17,072 bases of DNA from Sedimentisphaerales bacterium (GTDB lineage: Bacteria > Planctomycetota > Phycisphaerae > Sedimentisphaerales > Anaerobacaceae): assembly GCA_030630905.1 (NCBI GenBank), contig DAOVMB010000006.1, positions 1 through 17,072 on the forward strand, written 5' to 3'. Each line of letters opens with the position of its first letter. The first letter of the stretch is position 1. This document shows, in pieces, positions 15,593 through 17,072 of this stretch. The notes under the pieces are model-generated. The model was not told the DNA's origin. It saw only the letters and a list, made by a program, of their open reading frames with translations, and did no database searches. Made by a program: the position numbers and the translations under genes.

Positions 15593-16624
15593 TTATTCAA
15601 GTCCCCCATAATCCTCAACAAAGGCCATCATCTCCTCATAGGTGGGCATGAAATTCGCACAACCGTGTTTGGTGACAACAATCGCCCCACACGCGTTCCC
15701 TATTCTTGCGGCTTTGTACCACCCCAGATCTTTAACGTACCCGTAAAGAAATCCGGCGGCAAAGGCATCTCCAGCCCCCAGAATATTTGTCACTTCAACC
15801 GGAAATCCCGGCGCATCGATTTGCTCGATTTTACCCTGTCGATCCACCAGATGAACGCAAACACCCTGGCTGCCTTTTTTCTGCAGCAATGCCCCCGGCC
15901 CCATTGAAAGCATGTTACGAATCGCCCGGTCCACATCTCCCTGGACCTGTGTATCCGAAACCGAATCTGTAAGTTCAATATGACTCATATCCGTCAACAT
16001 AGCGGCATTTATCTCATCTTCCGTTCCGATCACGACGTCCGCCAGCCGAAGCGCCGAACGTACTACCACGCCAAACGCCCTTGGATCATGCCACTGATCG
16101 GGGCGAAAATCTATATCAAGAACAACTTTTGTCCCCGCCTGGCGGGCCAGCTCGGCGGCAAATAATGTCGCACTGCGACTCGGCTCCAGAGACAAATTTG
16201 TGCCGGCAAACTGAAATACTTTGCTGCTGGAAACCGGCGCCTTAAGAACATCATCTATCGTCAATGCAATATCAGCACAATTATCACGATAATAAACCAG
16301 AGGAAAACTGTCCGGTGGTTCTATACCCAGAACCACCGCGCTGGACCGCTTGCCGGGTTTACGGGAGATAAAACGTGTCTCCACTCCCTCTTTTTGCAGA
16401 AATTTCAGAATAAAATCCCCGACCGGGTCCTGGCCAAGCCCTGTCAATAAAGCGGTCTTTAGCCCCAACCTTCGTCCTCCTACGCTGATATTCGTCGGCG
16501 AACCTCCAACATAGGCAGCAAAACTCGTAATATCCACAAATGGCGAACCAATATCATTACTGTAAAGATCGATTGATGAGCGCCCCATGTGAAGCGTGTC
16601 GTATATCCGTTCAGTTTCACTCAT
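15593..16624 (-). CDS. iolC: 5-dehydro-2-deoxygluconokinase
   Basis: This is a 343-residue PfkB/ribokinase-family kinase. It should phosphorylate 2-deoxy-5-keto-gluconate on O6. GGSPTNISVGGRRLG (40-54) is the substrate-binding glycine signature. DIDFRPDQW (170-178) and GCANFMPT (321-328) are typical of IolC among the PfkB kinases. TNILGAGDAFAAGFLYG (279-295) is the catalytic signature with D286 as base. It is the single-domain form without the C-terminal DUF2090 aldolase domain found fused to IolC in other bacteria. The separate LacD-like gene downstream in the same operon probably supplies that activity. The start ATG at 16622-16624 has CAGGAG with a 6-nt spacer and lies 45 nt after the iolB stop. 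Confidence 0.95.
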   Translation of the reverse strand: MSETERIYDTLHMGRSSIDLYSNDIGSPFVDITSFAAYVGGSPTNISVGGRRLGLKTALLTGLGQDPVGDFILKFLQKEGVETRFISRKPGKRSSAVVLGIEPPDSFPLVYYRDNCADIALTIDDVLKAPVSSSKVFQFAGTNLSLEPSRSATLFAAELARQAGTKVVLDIDFRPDQWHDPRAFGVVVRSALRLADVVIGTEDEINAAMLTDMSHIELTDSVSDTQVQGDVDRAIRNMLSMGPGALLQKKGSQGVCVHLVDRQGKIEQIDAPGFPVEVTNILGAGDAFAAGFLYGYVKDLGWYKAARIGNACGAIVVTKHGCANFMPTYEEMMAFVEDYGGLE

Positions 16625-16669
16625 ATAAGACTCCTGTAAAAAAACAACTGATACACAACCTGGAGCAAA

Positions 16670-17072
16670 TTAATATAACGGAAGTCGATTGTCTTTCTGC
16701 TTGTAAGTATCTTTAACCCAGGTGTATTTCGGGTCATCCTGATTTGCGAGCGTCTGGGCGCTGCCTGCCAATACATTCAAATAGTAAGTCGTATATCCCG
16801 GGGCGCTCACCACGGGATGATAACCTTCCGGCACCAGAACGGCACAGTTATTTTCCGCCCGAACCAGGGCGTCAATGGGATGACCCGCCTTATGAAGCGG
16901 TGAGGTCTGGTCAGTATATACCCGCTGATAGGCGTAACCATCGGGCTTGTCAATTTTATAAAAATACACTTCCTCCAAATCGGATTCGAGCAAATCACCC
17001 TGGTCATCTTTTAGGTGAACATCATGCTTGTGAGGTGGATAACTGCTCCAGTTGCCGCCGGGGGTATAAACC
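16670..17072 (-). CDS. iolB: 5-deoxy-glucuronate isomerase (C-terminal part, 5' end outside window)
   Basis: The frame is open from the right edge (first full codon at 17069-17071) to the TAA at 16670-16672, giving 133 residues, about the C-terminal half of IolB. The TTG at 16991-16993 is internal, because the IolB hallmark TPGGNWSSYPPHKHD (residues 3-17) lies upstream of it in the same frame. The cupin metal ligands expected in the IolB/KduI family are visible: H14 and H16 in PHKHD, a Glu in LEEVYFYK (E33 or E34), and H85 in PEGYHP. The C terminus DNRLPLY is also typical. It converts 5-deoxy-D-glucuronate to 2-deoxy-5-keto-D-gluconate, the substrate of the IolC kinase encoded next. It is the most upstream inositol gene visible, and the operon may extend beyond the window. 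Confidence 0.94.
   Translation of the reverse strand, partial: VYTPGGNWSSYPPHKHDVHLKDDQGDLLESDLEEVYFYKIDKPDGYAYQRVYTDQTSPLHKAGHPIDALVRAENNCAVLVPEGYHPVVSAPGYTTYYLNVLAGSAQTLANQDDPKYTWVKDTYKQKDNRLPLY

Noticed and set aside
16991..16993. TTG at 16991-16993 as the start of iolB
   Set aside because: The IolB hallmark TPGGNWSSYPPHKHD lies upstream in the same frame, so the gene is truncated by the window edge and this is an internal Leu codon.
1..17072. CRISPR array, mobile element, prophage, tRNA or rRNA
   Set aside because: Reading through the gaps and gene ends, I saw no spaced direct repeats, transposase or integrase motifs, tRNA-like cloverleaf or rRNA-like stretch. The window is almost fully occupied by metabolic genes.

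Overview
The window is a gene-dense stretch of bacterial chromosome with moderate GC content. It has very short intergenic gaps, Shine-Dalgarno sites and one TTG start. I see no rRNA, tRNA, CRISPR array, insertion sequence or phage gene. A very large exported PQQ-like beta-propeller protein with an embedded methyltransferase fold, next to a GH38 mannosidase, an SSS symporter and an inositol cluster, suggests a carbohydrate-degrading member of the PVC superphylum, most likely a planctomycete (Phycisphaerae-like). That assignment is inference from gene content and remembered family distribution, not from a marker gene.

Layout. One gene is on the plus strand at the left edge: the C-terminal part of a GH38 alpha-mannosidase (3-1802, 5' end outside the window). 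Everything else, from 1805 to the right edge, is on the minus strand. Read in the direction of transcription from the right, it falls into three blocks. (1) A myo-inositol catabolic operon, 17072 down to 8200: iolB (partial), iolC, iolD, iolE, iolG, a LacD-type class I aldolase, an organophosphate-type MFS transporter and a second PfkB-family kinase. Spacings are mostly 3-45 nt. (2) A stand-alone 1182-residue exported protein, 8058 down to 4510: propeller, methyltransferase-like domain, propeller, chitobiase-C-type domain. (3) A two-gene unit, 4380 down to 1805: an SSS-family sodium/solute symporter and a DapA/NanA-family aldolase or lyase. It runs tail to tail into the mannosidase with only 2 nt between the stop codons.

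How the genes work together. IolG oxidises myo-inositol to 2-keto-myo-inositol, IolE dehydrates it, IolD hydrolyses the ring, IolB isomerises 5-deoxyglucuronate to 2-deoxy-5-keto-gluconate, IolC phosphorylates that, and the LacD-like aldolase very probably splits it into dihydroxyacetone phosphate and malonate semialdehyde, the job done in Bacillus by the unrelated class II enzyme IolJ. The usual malonate semialdehyde dehydrogenase (IolA), a regulator and a classical inositol permease are not in the window. The operon instead ends with a transporter that keeps both phosphate-binding arginines of the GlpT/UhpT family and a kinase resembling inositol kinases. This suggests a link to phosphorylated inositols and is the most original metabolic hypothesis here.

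The longest gene-free stretches are 8059-8199 (141 nt) and 4381-4509 (129 nt). No gap exceeds 300 nt. All intact genes read through without frameshifts.
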